Assembly (NCBI GenBank): GCA_016210705.1
Contig: JACQTR010000219.1
Span: 1-7,189, forward strand
DNA: 7,189 bases
Reading direction: 5' to 3'
DNA from: Chloroflexota bacterium
Lineage (GTDB): Bacteria > Chloroflexota > Dehalococcoidia > JACQTR01
The notes under the pieces were generated by a model. It saw only the letters and a list, made by a program, of their open reading frames with translations, made no database searches and was not told the DNA's origin. Positions within the stretch are counted from its first letter, which is position 1. The number at the start of each line of letters is the position of its first letter. The position numbers and the translations under genes are program-made. Below are positions 1-5,707 of the stretch, in pieces.

Positions 1-646
1 CCATAACAGCAAAGAGACCCGGATGGATCTCTTTTTGAATTATAAGAAGATCCACCAAAGTCTCATGGATAACGGAATGTGTCCAGTGTCGTCTATGGTT
101 CAAAAGCCCGCCAAAGGCGTTCTTCATAGCCCCGGTCAGGGTGGTAAAGACATGGGTCTTCATGGTGGGGAGATGGATTATGTTTTTGCCCACTAGAACA
201 TCGGGAATGCTAAAGCCGTGGGGAAATATCTTAGGCAGGGCCAGCAACTCTCTCTTAGGCTGATAGGGTACCCACTGCACTGGAGGCTCCTCCAGGTGCA
301 GGCTAGGGAGGCCATATTTTTCCAAAACGCGATCGTGTTTATTGGCCCTCTCCCCTTGGTGGGCATCCACCACCACAGTGCCGTTATGAGTGGGAATAAG
401 CTGCTGATAGCCATCTTCCATGAGGGTTTTGATGACCCCATCCAACTGCCAGGGGGTTGTAGAACAGGCAGGATAGAAGCGCTGCCAGGAGATATTGATT
501 TTGAGTACTGTAGCCACATCCTTGGGGAGGTGTTTATCATAATCGGCCAGGAGCATGAGCCGAGCGATGTCCGCCAGCACCGTGTCGGGGCGGGTGTAGA
601 GGACGGCAACTTTGCTTCGTTTAGGAGGTGAGGGACGATTATCCAT
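1..646 (-). CDS. DUF362-family protein, partial (3' end beyond the left edge)
   Basis: I translated this frame by hand: it is open from an ATG at 646-644 to the left edge, giving 215 residues and no stop. The best family signature is residues 160-183, PTMKTHVFTTLTGAMKN followed by AFGGLLN. This matches the DUF362 core (P-x-x-K-T-H, then an L-T-G-A-x-K-N block and F-G). Residues 190-215 (H-S-V-I-H-E-T-L, then PGLFAVM) fit the helix and strand that follow in the family. DUF362 proteins are often about 300 residues or longer and some carry a C-terminal ferredoxin-like domain; that part would lie outside the window. Their biochemical role is poorly defined. No signal peptide or membrane segment is visible, so it is probably cytoplasmic. 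The ATG overlaps the end of the upstream gene by 8 nt, with GAGGA just before it inside that gene's last codons, so translational coupling is likely. Family assignment is fairly secure; function is unknown. Confidence 0.85.
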   Translation of the reverse strand, partial: MDNRPSPPKRSKVAVLYTRPDTVLADIARLMLLADYDKHLPKDVATVLKINISWQRFYPACSTTPWQLDGVIKTLMEDGYQQLIPTHNGTVVVDAHQGERANKHDRVLEKYGLPSLHLEEPPVQWVPYQPKRELLALPKIFPHGFSIPDVLVGKNIIHLPTMKTHVFTTLTGAMKNAFGGLLNHRRHWTHSVIHETLVDLLIIQKEIHPGLFAVM

Positions 647-1397
647 GTTCCTCAGGACGCGGGTCATCCCTTAGCGTAGGTTGCTTTCTAGCCACAAGCC
701 AATTCCTAAGAAGATCTCTTATCAGAGATCTTGCTTCTGATATAGACATAGGTTCCGACGGGGGTTTATATCTCTTGCTGGCATGACGTGCCTCAACGCC
801 AAGCGCAGCTTGACTTTGCGCAGTCCCTCTGAAACGACTAAGTTCGGACTTCGTTGCCCAGCCGTTCCGAATAATGCGCCTGTCGTCCCTACCCGAATCG
901 TCCCTTACGATTTCATATACCTTGTAAAGGCTAAACCAAGTACCATCGCGGAAAAAATGAAGGCAGTCTGCAACATCCCTCTCCTGCATAGCCAATGTAA
1001 CCCAGGATTCCATTTCTGTCGGTTGTTGGGATAAATCCTCAGTGCCTTCAGAATTGACAGTTGTGAGCGTAGCACTCACTCTCGCCCGCGCAGTCAAGGT
1101 GGCGGCGAGATAAATGTAATTATGGCGTCTCCCATTCGGCTCAATCAGGGTGAGCGCATCAAATTCCACACCTTGAAACTTCGCAAAGGTAAGACTTGCG
1201 GCTCCATTTATGACTCGGATGAGTTCGGTTGCTTTGGCGCGCACATCATCAGCAGTCGTTAGCGAATTAAACCCCAACGACGTGAGGTAATAATAATCGT
1301 TTTCCTTTGCCACATTGAAACTAGGAGAACGAATTTCTGTGGCCAGGTCTTCAAGATCGAATTCTTCACCCTTTAGCCGAACAAGCCATTTTTTCAT
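639..1397 (-). CDS. Uncharacterised 252-residue protein coupled to DUF362
   Basis: I do not recognise this protein. The ATG start (1397-1395) follows the transketolase C-subunit stop by 29 nt; no good Shine-Dalgarno is visible (only AGAAG about 10 nt upstream). The N-terminal ~165 residues look like mixed alpha/beta, with an aromatic patch (NDYYYL, 33-38) and a strand-rich stretch at 82-114. Residues 151-167 (DGTWFSLYKVYEIVRDD) look like a conserved core. A basic, proline-containing linker (ARHASKRYKPP, 203-213) leads to PMSISEA and an amphipathic helix ending in R-N-W-L (about 219-234). The tail is charged and probably disordered. There are no membrane segments, signal peptide or cysteine cluster (one Cys, residue 145). 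Its TAA overlaps the DUF362 start by 8 nt, which argues that it is a real gene. The basic C-terminal half might bind nucleic acid, but this is only a guess. Confidence 0.8.
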   Translation of the reverse strand: MKKWLVRLKGEEFDLEDLATEIRSPSFNVAKENDYYYLTSLGFNSLTTADDVRAKATELIRVINGAASLTFAKFQGVEFDALTLIEPNGRRHNYIYLAATLTARARVSATLTTVNSEGTEDLSQQPTEMESWVTLAMQERDVADCLHFFRDGTWFSLYKVYEIVRDDSGRDDRRIIRNGWATKSELSRFRGTAQSQAALGVEARHASKRYKPPSEPMSISEARSLIRDLLRNWLVARKQPTLRDDPRPEEHG

Positions 1398-1426
1398 AAT
1401 ATGGCGCTTCTGTAACTATTGCAAGA

Positions 1427-2377
1427 CTAGTACTGAACCCAATTCTTCCGCCCCACCACCTGCCGCACCTGCTGGGCAATATCTCCCGCCGTCAATCCGT
1501 GCTTCTTCAATAGCTCGTCCGGCTTTCCTGATTTGGCATAGGTGTCTTTGATGGCAACGAAGGCCAAAGGTACGGGGTGAGTCTGGCCTACCACTCGGGC
1601 CACAGCGCTCCCCAATCCCCCATGTTCAAAGTGCTCCTCAGCCACCACTATCGCTCCCGTCTCCGTGGCCGCTGCCCCAATAGCCCCTTCGTCTAAAGGT
1701 TTAAGGGTAGGCATGCTCAGCACTCGACAATCTATTCCCACCTCAGCTAGCCCTTTGGCCGCCTCCAAAGCTGGAGCCACCATAAGCCCAAGGGCTACAA
1801 TAGTGGCCTCATGACCAGATCTGAGGGTTACCGCTTTACCTAAAGTGAAGCGGTAATCAGAGCCATAAATAGCAGGGCTGGCTGGGCGGCTACATCTTAT
1901 ATAGAAAGGACCATAGGTATTGGCTGCCACTCTCACCGCCTGAGCCGCCTCCTGAGCATCGGCGGGAACAATAATGGTAAAGCCGGGAAGAGATGCAACC
2001 AGGGCCAAGTCCTCTACAGCATGGTGAGAGGCGCCATCCTCACCCACAGTGATTCCGCCATGAGTGGCAACAATCTTCACATTAAGATGGGGCTGGGCAA
2101 TGCTTACTCGGAGCTGGTCGAAACAGCGGCAGCTAGCAAACACAGAGAAGGTGCTGGCAAAAACAGTCTTCCCCGACGCGGCTAGGCCGGCGGCGATGCC
2201 CATCATGTTTTGCTCGGCAATGCCACAATCAAAAAAGCGTTCCGGAAACTCCTGAGCGAAGTAACGAGTCATAGTAGATTTAGCTAGGTCAGCATCCAAA
2301 ACCACGATGTCTTTATTTTCTCTGCCCAGCTCCACCAGGGTTCGACCGTAGGACTCTCGAGTTGATATCATTGTCAC
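1427..2377 (-). CDS. Transketolase, C-terminal subunit (pyrimidine-binding and C-terminal domains)
   Basis: This is the second half of a two-subunit, thiamine-diphosphate-dependent transketolase, which moves two-carbon ketol units between sugar phosphates in the non-oxidative pentose phosphate or Calvin-type pathway. The 316 residues match the usual length of stand-alone C subunits (about 310). The Pyr domain holds GIAEQNMMGIAAGLA (52-66), in which Glu55 is the glutamate that activates the thiamine ring, and THGGITVGEDGASHHAVED (105-123), typical of transketolase/DXS proteins. The C-terminal domain (about 185-310) contains the V-L-S-M-P-T-L-K-P-L-D segment (219-229) and an A-E-E-H-F-E-H-G-G-L-G motif (246-256). 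GTG at 2377 is chosen because AGGAAG at 2386-2391 sits 8 nt upstream; the alternative ATG at 2371 would be 14 nt away. It follows the N subunit by 13 nt. DXS is less likely because that enzyme is normally one chain. Confidence 0.95.
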   Translation of the reverse strand: MTMISTRESYGRTLVELGRENKDIVVLDADLAKSTMTRYFAQEFPERFFDCGIAEQNMMGIAAGLAASGKTVFASTFSVFASCRCFDQLRVSIAQPHLNVKIVATHGGITVGEDGASHHAVEDLALVASLPGFTIIVPADAQEAAQAVRVAANTYGPFYIRCSRPASPAIYGSDYRFTLGKAVTLRSGHEATIVALGLMVAPALEAAKGLAEVGIDCRVLSMPTLKPLDEGAIGAAATETGAIVVAEEHFEHGGLGSAVARVVGQTHPVPLAFVAIKDTYAKSGKPDELLKKHGLTAGDIAQQVRQVVGRKNWVQY

Positions 2378-2385
2378 CGTAGCCG

Positions 2386-2391
2386 CTTCCT
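2386..2391 (-). promoter_or_regulatory. Ribosome binding site that selects GTG 2377
   Basis: On the minus strand AGGAAG lies 8 nt before GTG 2377-2375 and overlaps the TGA stop of the N subunit. The later in-frame ATG (2371-2369) would be 14 nt away, so GTG is preferred. The placement fits translational coupling of the two transketolase subunits, which are needed in equal amounts. Confidence 0.55.
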
Positions 2392-3224
2392 CAGGCTAAC
2401 TCCGCCAACGCCTTAGCCAACTCCCCTGAGTTAGGAGCCCGACCATGAAACTCCAGGTTGTTTTCCATAAAGCTAACGCCCTTACCTTTAACAGTATGAG
2501 CAATTATAACAGTAGGCTGGCCTATTATCCCCTGTACCGCCTCCAAAGCGCCCATGATTTGGGCCAAGTCGTGGCCATCCACTTCAGTAACCTGCCAACC
2601 GAAGGCCCGCCATTTGTCGGGTAGGGGTTCCAGGTTCATAATATCTCGGTTCCAACCATCCAGTTGCTGCTCGTTATGGTCCACAATGGCCGTCAGGTTA
2701 TTTGCTTTGAAGTGAGCCGCCGCCATGGCCGCCTCCCAAACTTGCCCCTCATCACACTCGCCGTCGCCCAACAATACATACACTCGGTAGCCACGGTCAT
2801 CGAGACGGCCGGCCAAAGCCATACCTAAGCCAAAGGAAAGCCCTTGGCCTAAGGAGCCGGCAGACATCTCCACCCCCGGGATCATCGTCATATCAGTGTG
2901 ACCCTGGAGGCGGCTGGCCAACCGTCTCAGTGTAGAGAGCTCAGACACGGGGAAATAGCCTCTTTCCGCCAAAATGGCATAAAGTAGCGGGGCAGCATGG
3001 CCTTTACTGAGGACAAAGCGATCGCGATCTGACCAGTGTGGGTTGGCTGGGTCGTGGCGCAAGAATCTGAAGTAGAGGGCAGTGACAAGCTCCACCGCCG
3101 ATAAGGAGCCACCAGGGTGACCACTACCTGCATTGGCAATCATCTTGACGATGTGACGACGCAGAGTCTTAGCCACTAGCTCCATCTCATCCACGCTGAA
3201 ATTCAGGATTTTATCCCGAGACAT
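2391..3224 (-). CDS. Transketolase, N-terminal subunit (thiamine diphosphate-binding domain)
   Basis: This is the first half of the split transketolase: the PP domain that binds the diphosphate and Mg of thiamine diphosphate, paired with the next gene. From ATG 3224 the protein has 277 residues, the usual size. Visible motifs are AGSGHPGGSLS (32-42, His36), LSKGHAAPL (72-80), SAGSLGQGLS (121-130), and the thiamine diphosphate motif from G-D-G-E-C-D-E-G (153-160) to VDHN (181-184). Near the end are HTVKGKGV (243-250) and ME...FHGRAPN (253-265). The reading frame stays open upstream, so TTG at 3335 (314 residues) and TTG at 3296 (301 residues, GGGAGG 6 nt upstream) are possible. The added residues are serine-rich and low in complexity, unlike transketolase, and TTG 3335 would lie about 2 nt from the predicted transcript start. 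ATG 3224 has GAGG at 5-nt spacing, though inside a hairpin. It is likely the first gene of the leftward operon. Confidence 0.95.
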   Translation of the reverse strand: MSRDKILNFSVDEMELVAKTLRRHIVKMIANAGSGHPGGSLSAVELVTALYFRFLRHDPANPHWSDRDRFVLSKGHAAPLLYAILAERGYFPVSELSTLRRLASRLQGHTDMTMIPGVEMSAGSLGQGLSFGLGMALAGRLDDRGYRVYVLLGDGECDEGQVWEAAMAAAHFKANNLTAIVDHNEQQLDGWNRDIMNLEPLPDKWRAFGWQVTEVDGHDLAQIMGALEAVQGIIGQPTVIIAHTVKGKGVSFMENNLEFHGRAPNSGELAKALAELA

Positions 3225-3227
3225 AAA

Positions 3228-3258
3228 AGCCTCGGTCGATAAACTAGCTGCCGAGGCT
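3228..3258 (-). promoter_or_regulatory. Leader hairpin masking the transketolase ribosome binding site
   Basis: In the leftward mRNA, AGCCTCGG (3258-3251) and CCGAGGCT (3235-3228) form a perfect 8-bp, GC-rich stem with a 15-nt loop (3250-3236). The 3' arm contains GAGG (3233-3230), the Shine-Dalgarno of ATG 3224, and the stem ends 3 nt before that ATG. The base pairing is read directly from the sequence. That it hides the ribosome binding site or acts as an attenuator is inference. The following T run is only four long, so it is a weak candidate for an intrinsic terminator. Confidence 0.5.
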
Positions 3259-3343
3259 GATGGAGAAACCTGTGAACTGGATTTAGATAAAGGCAACGAA
3301 AACCTCCCGCAATTCAAATTATACTTTAACCTCAACCTTAGTG

Positions 3344-3371
3344 TCTATAGATAATGCGTTGACATCGTCAA
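3344..3371 (-). promoter_or_regulatory. Leftward sigma70-type promoter for the transketolase operon
   Basis: On the minus strand TTGACG (-35, 3371-3366) is separated by 16 bp from TATAGA (-10, 3349-3344). Transcription would start near 3337, giving a leader of about 113 nt before ATG 3224 and leaving TTG 3335 almost leaderless. The -35 box shares bases with the spacer of the rightward promoter. Confidence 0.5.
3359..3371. repeat. 13-bp palindrome carrying both divergent -35 boxes
   Basis: TTGAC-ATC-GTCAA is a perfect 5-bp inverted repeat around a 3-bp centre. The left arm starts the rightward -35 (TTGACA) and the right arm, read on the other strand, starts the leftward -35 (TTGACG). It may be a coincidence of two -35 boxes back to back, or an operator. 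Confidence 0.6.
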
Positions 3372-3387
3372 TCAATTTAGCTATAAT
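3359..3387 (+). promoter_or_regulatory. Perfect-consensus sigma70-type promoter for the DUF47-PiT operon
   Basis: TTGACA (3359-3364), a 17-bp spacer and TATAAT (3382-3387) match the consensus at all twelve positions with ideal spacing. Transcription would start near 3394, about 190 nt before the DUF47 ATG. No extended TG is seen before the -10. A constitutive, strong promoter is expected unless a repressor uses the palindrome that overlaps the -35. Confidence 0.75.
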
Positions 3388-3525
3388 ATTTAGAATTTTT
3401 GTCTAGAGCGAGTAGGTTTGGGAGTGCTTTTTGCGATTTTGTTAGTGTTTGACGCCTCTTATAGACTGCCCTCATATTATACCCATACATTACCTAATCT
3501 GATTGTTTCTAAAAAAAGCCGATTT

Positions 3526-3562
3526 CGAGAATGACCTTCTAGGTCCAACTGCCAATATCTCG
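3526..3562 (+). promoter_or_regulatory. Nested inverted repeats in the DUF47-PiT mRNA leader
   Basis: The inner repeat is GACCT-TCT-AGGTC (3533-3545), a 5-bp stem with a 3-nt loop. It is enclosed by CGAGA (3526-3530) and TCTCG (3558-3562). The structure ends 13 nt before the GGAGG ribosome binding site and has no T run after it, so it is not an intrinsic terminator. I do not recognise any riboswitch class. Both stems are short, so function is uncertain. Confidence 0.3.
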
Positions 3563-3575
3563 CAAACCTAATGAT

Positions 3576-3580
3576 GGAGG
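3576..3580 (+). promoter_or_regulatory. Ribosome binding site of the DUF47 gene
   Basis: TGGAGG places a strong GGAGG core 6 nt before ATG 3587, fixing the start of the DUF47 protein. Confidence 0.7.
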
Positions 3581-3586
3581 CACCCT

Positions 3587-4216
3587 ATGGTTAGATTATC
3601 CCTTTTCCCCCAGGAACAAAAATTCTACGAGTTTTTTGAACAGGGTGCCGCCAACCTGGTGACCGCCAGCGATCTATTGGCAGAGCTGGTCAACAACTGG
3701 GAAAATGTAGAGGATAAGGTACAGCAAATCATTGAATGCGAACACGAAGGTGATAGTATTACCCACCAAATTATGGATCAACTCCACCGTACCTTTGTAA
3801 CCCCAATTGATCGCGAAGACATTACCGCTTTGGCCCACTCCCTGGACGATGTCATGGATTTTATTGAGGGGGCTGCTCGGACCATGAGCATTTATAAGGT
3901 TTCCAGCCCCACTCTTGCCGCTCAAGAGCTGGCGGCTATCATAGTAAATGCAGCGAAAGAGGTCCATAAAGCTCTATCGTGTCTGCACCAACGCCGCCAA
4001 TTAAAGAAAATCCTATCCAACTGCATCGAGCTTAACCGATTAGAAAATGAGGCTGATGAAGTGCTCCGTACCGGACTGGGCCGCCTTTTCGATGACAGCG
4101 CTAACATCGTCGATATCATTAAATGGCGAGAGATCTATGAGCAAATGGAAAGCGCCACCGACCGCTGCGAAGATATAGCCAATGTGCTAGAGGGCATTAT
4201 CCTCAAGAATGCCTGA
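3587..4216 (+). CDS. DUF47 (PhoU-like) accessory protein of a PiT phosphate transporter
   Basis: This is a 209-residue, nearly all-helical protein of the DUF47/PhoU-related family, a typical length. Repeated acidic metal-binding-type motifs are visible: ECEHEGD (50-56), PIDREDI (74-79 region) followed by LDDVMD (86-91), and then in the second half LENEADEV (152-159) and TDRCEDIANV (191-200). The spacing fits the paired three-helix bundles of PhoU-like proteins, which bind metal clusters. There are no membrane segments, so it should act in the cytoplasm at the membrane face. In other bacteria DUF47 genes are commonly next to pit genes and modulate phosphate or metal-phosphate uptake. Here the stop overlaps the permease start by 8 nt, which strongly supports that partnership. 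A strong GGAGG site defines the start. Transcription is expected from the consensus promoter at 3359-3387. Confidence 0.93.
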   Translation: MVRLSLFPQEQKFYEFFEQGAANLVTASDLLAELVNNWENVEDKVQQIIECEHEGDSITHQIMDQLHRTFVTPIDREDITALAHSLDDVMDFIEGAARTMSIYKVSSPTLAAQELAAIIVNAAKEVHKALSCLHQRRQLKKILSNCIELNRLENEADEVLRTGLGRLFDDSANIVDIIKWREIYEQMESATDRCEDIANVLEGIILKNA

Positions 4217-5201
4217 TATATCCCCAATTCTGGCGCTAGTTCTCTTATTGGTGCTGGGCGCCGAATTTGTTAACGGTTGGACGGATGCTCCTAACGCCAT
4301 CGCCACTGTCGTCTCTACTCGGGTTCTGTCCCCCCGGAAAGCAGTGCTAATGGCCGCGGTGCTAAATATGGCCGGCGCTTTCTCTGGGACAGCGGTGGCC
4401 ACCACCATAGGCAAAGGTATTGTCAAACCAGAAGTCATTAATATCCAAACCGTAGGGATAGCTATGGTAACTATAATCCTATGGAGCACCTTAGCTTGGT
4501 ATTTCGGCGGTTTGCCCACCAGCGAATCTCATGAACTGGTAGCAGCTCTGGCCGGAGCAGGGCTAGTAGTAGCCGGACCCTCTGTACTCATCGCGTCAGG
4601 ATGGCAGAAGGTCGCCATCGGCCTCCTTTTCTCCACCTTCCTTGGTTTTCTAGGAGGACTATCCTTGATGGTTGCTTTGTTACGCCTTTTGTACCACCGT
4701 GGCCCAGCCACAGTGCGGGCGATATTTAGCCGCGCCCAGATCCTTTCCGCGGCCTTTATGGCCTATAGCCACGGCAGCAACGACGGCCAAAAATTTATGG
4801 GGGCCTTTTCTTTGGCGCTGTTCCTCAGCGGCATTCTATCGGAGTTCCGAATACCCATCTGGGTTATCCTACTCTGCGCCAGTACCATGGGATTGGGCAC
4901 GGCTGTGGGGGGATGGCGCATTATCAGGACCATGGGGTTAAGGGTCACGCATTTGGAGCCGGTGCACGGCTTTGCCGCCGAAACGGCGGCAGCCTCGGCC
5001 ATAGTGCTGGCCTCTCACCTGGGCATCCCTCTTAGTACAACTCACACTATCGGGACAGCTATAATGGGAGTCGGAGCCTCCCGCCGTATATCTGCCGTTC
5101 GTTGGGGAATAGCCAACGACATAGTCTTAACCTGGATCCTTACCTTCCCCGCCTGCGCAGCTATCGGCGCTCTGTTGGCCTTATCCTTAAAGCTATTTTA
5201 G
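4209..5201 (+). CDS. PiT-family inorganic phosphate permease
   Basis: This 330-residue integral membrane protein belongs to the PiT family (PF01384), which carries phosphate, usually as a metal-phosphate complex, using an ion gradient. The two internal repeat signatures are clear: EFVNGWTDAPNAIATVVSTR (19-38), and AYSHGSNDGQKFMGAF (185-200). Each repeat is followed by a serine/histidine motif, PTSESHEL (103-110) and PLSTTHTIGTA (274-284). GWRIIRTMG (235-243) is also typical. About ten hydrophobic segments are visible, including 6-20, 45-65, 82-100, 109-130, 135-160, 196-211, 216-234, 256-271 and 304-328. The length suits the compact bacterial/archaeal form without a large central loop. ATG 4209 overlaps the DUF47 stop (ATGCCTGA, 8 nt), so the two proteins are probably translationally coupled. 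No intrinsic terminator is apparent after its TAG. Confidence 0.95.
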   Translation: MPDISPILALVLLLVLGAEFVNGWTDAPNAIATVVSTRVLSPRKAVLMAAVLNMAGAFSGTAVATTIGKGIVKPEVINIQTVGIAMVTIILWSTLAWYFGGLPTSESHELVAALAGAGLVVAGPSVLIASGWQKVAIGLLFSTFLGFLGGLSLMVALLRLLYHRGPATVRAIFSRAQILSAAFMAYSHGSNDGQKFMGAFSLALFLSGILSEFRIPIWVILLCASTMGLGTAVGGWRIIRTMGLRVTHLEPVHGFAAETAAASAIVLASHLGIPLSTTHTIGTAIMGVGASRRISAVRWGIANDIVLTWILTFPACAAIGALLALSLKLF

Positions 5202-5244
5202 CCAGGGGCTTCACCAGAATGATGCAGCAGATGAATAACTGCCC

Positions 5245-5273
5245 TTGCCAAAACCGACCGAGGAGGGTAACAT
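5245..5273 (+). promoter_or_regulatory. Possible promoter of tRNA-Arg
   Basis: TTGCCA (5245-5250, 5 of 6 consensus), a 17-bp spacer and TAACAT (5268-5273, 4 of 6) would start transcription near 5280, just before the tRNA 5' end. The spacing is ideal but the -10 is mediocre. Read-through from pit is the alternative, since no terminator separates them. Confidence 0.3.
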
Positions 5274-5281
5274 GATAGGGA

Positions 5282-5357
5282 GCCCCTGTAGCTCAGTTGG
5301 ACAGAGCACCAGCCTCCGGAGCTGGGGGCGAGCGTTCGAGTCGCTCCAGGGGTACCA
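5282..5357 (+). tRNA. tRNA-Arg, anticodon CCG
   Basis: The full cloverleaf can be drawn. The acceptor is GCCCCTG/CAGGGGT (6 Watson-Crick pairs plus a terminal G-U), the D-stem GCTC/GAGC, the anticodon stem CCAGC/GCTGG with loop CTCCGGA (anticodon CCG, reading CGG), a 4-nt variable region, and the T-stem GAGCG/CGCTC with loop TTCGAGT. Discriminator A and an encoded CCA end at 5357. Total length is 76 nt with CCA. Confidence 0.95.
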
Positions 5358-5394
5358 CATGGCAATTGGATTAGGCTCTCCCCAACTTGAATAG

Positions 5395-5697
5395 ATGAGA
5401 AAAGCCAAACGTTCCCGAAGGTCAACCCCGGGCAGGGCCCAACGTATAGCCTCCAAGCGAAGTCAACGGTCTAAAGGCTATACCATCGTCCCCGCGAAAC
5501 AAAAGCTTCCTTTCTTCATTAACAAGCGGCTTTTCTATATCATTGGCATAATTGCCTTAGTAGGCTCGTTGATTTTTGGATTCACACGGGCAACTCGACC
5601 TACCGCACAGCCCATTCCCATCACTTCTACATCCTCTAATTCAGTAGAGACACCCACTGTTATCCCAACCCCTACGCCATCGAACCCCGCCCCCTAG
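5395..5697 (+). CDS. Small basic single-pass membrane protein (100 residues)
   Basis: I cannot name this protein. The first 35 residues are very basic (many Arg/Lys, for example MRKAKRSRRS). Residues 46-63 (LFYIIGIIALVGSLIFGF) are one clear membrane segment. The rest (64-100) is rich in Thr, Ser and Pro, ending TPTPSNPAP. The charge pattern predicts the N-terminus in the cytoplasm and the tail outside. This head, membrane span and Pro/Thr linker is the layout found at the N-terminus of some membrane-anchored extracytoplasmic enzymes (for example peptidyl-prolyl isomerases in Chloroflexota), but here the protein stops at the linker and no enzyme domain follows in any frame. It may be a stand-alone protein or the remnant of a longer one. 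No Shine-Dalgarno is evident before the ATG. The stop lies 10 nt before the DUF92 start, suggesting one transcript. Confidence 0.6.
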   Translation: MRKAKRSRRSTPGRAQRIASKRSQRSKGYTIVPAKQKLPFFINKRLFYIIGIIALVGSLIFGFTRATRPTAQPIPITSTSSNSVETPTVIPTPTPSNPAP

Positions 5698-5707
5698 GGT
5701 ACCGGGC

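Noticed and set aside
193..609. 138-codon frame on the minus strand
   Set aside because: It is a shifted shadow of the DUF362 gene. The other phase gives a coherent DUF362 core; this one gives Trp/Ser/Pro-rich, unrecognisable protein.
218..631. 137-codon frame on the plus strand
   Set aside because: It is antisense to the DUF362 coding frame with no ribosome site or family resemblance.
1395..1425. TTGCAA/17/TATTAT promoter match just before the unknown gene (minus strand)
   Set aside because: The -10 overlaps the ATG itself (TATTATG), so the transcript would begin after the start codon and no other in-frame start follows closely.
783..1551. Plus-strand frames at 783-1034 and 1315-1551
   Set aside because: Both are antisense to the unknown gene and the transketolase C subunit, with no protein features of their own.
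3449..3480. TTGACG...TATTAT as a second rightward promoter
   Set aside because: The spacer is 20 bp, outside the usual 16-18, and the upstream promoter is perfect.
3674..4119. Minus-strand frames inside the DUF47 gene
   Set aside because: They are antisense to a well-supported, family-matching gene.
4187..5002. Frames opposite or within the pit gene (4187-4519, 4529-4711, 4672-4941, 4763-5002)
   Set aside because: They are shadows of the permease; their compositions follow from its codons.
5198..5456. Two minus-strand frames across tRNA-Arg
   Set aside because: They are the familiar false proteins made by translating the antisense of a tRNA (GATRTLAPSSGG type).
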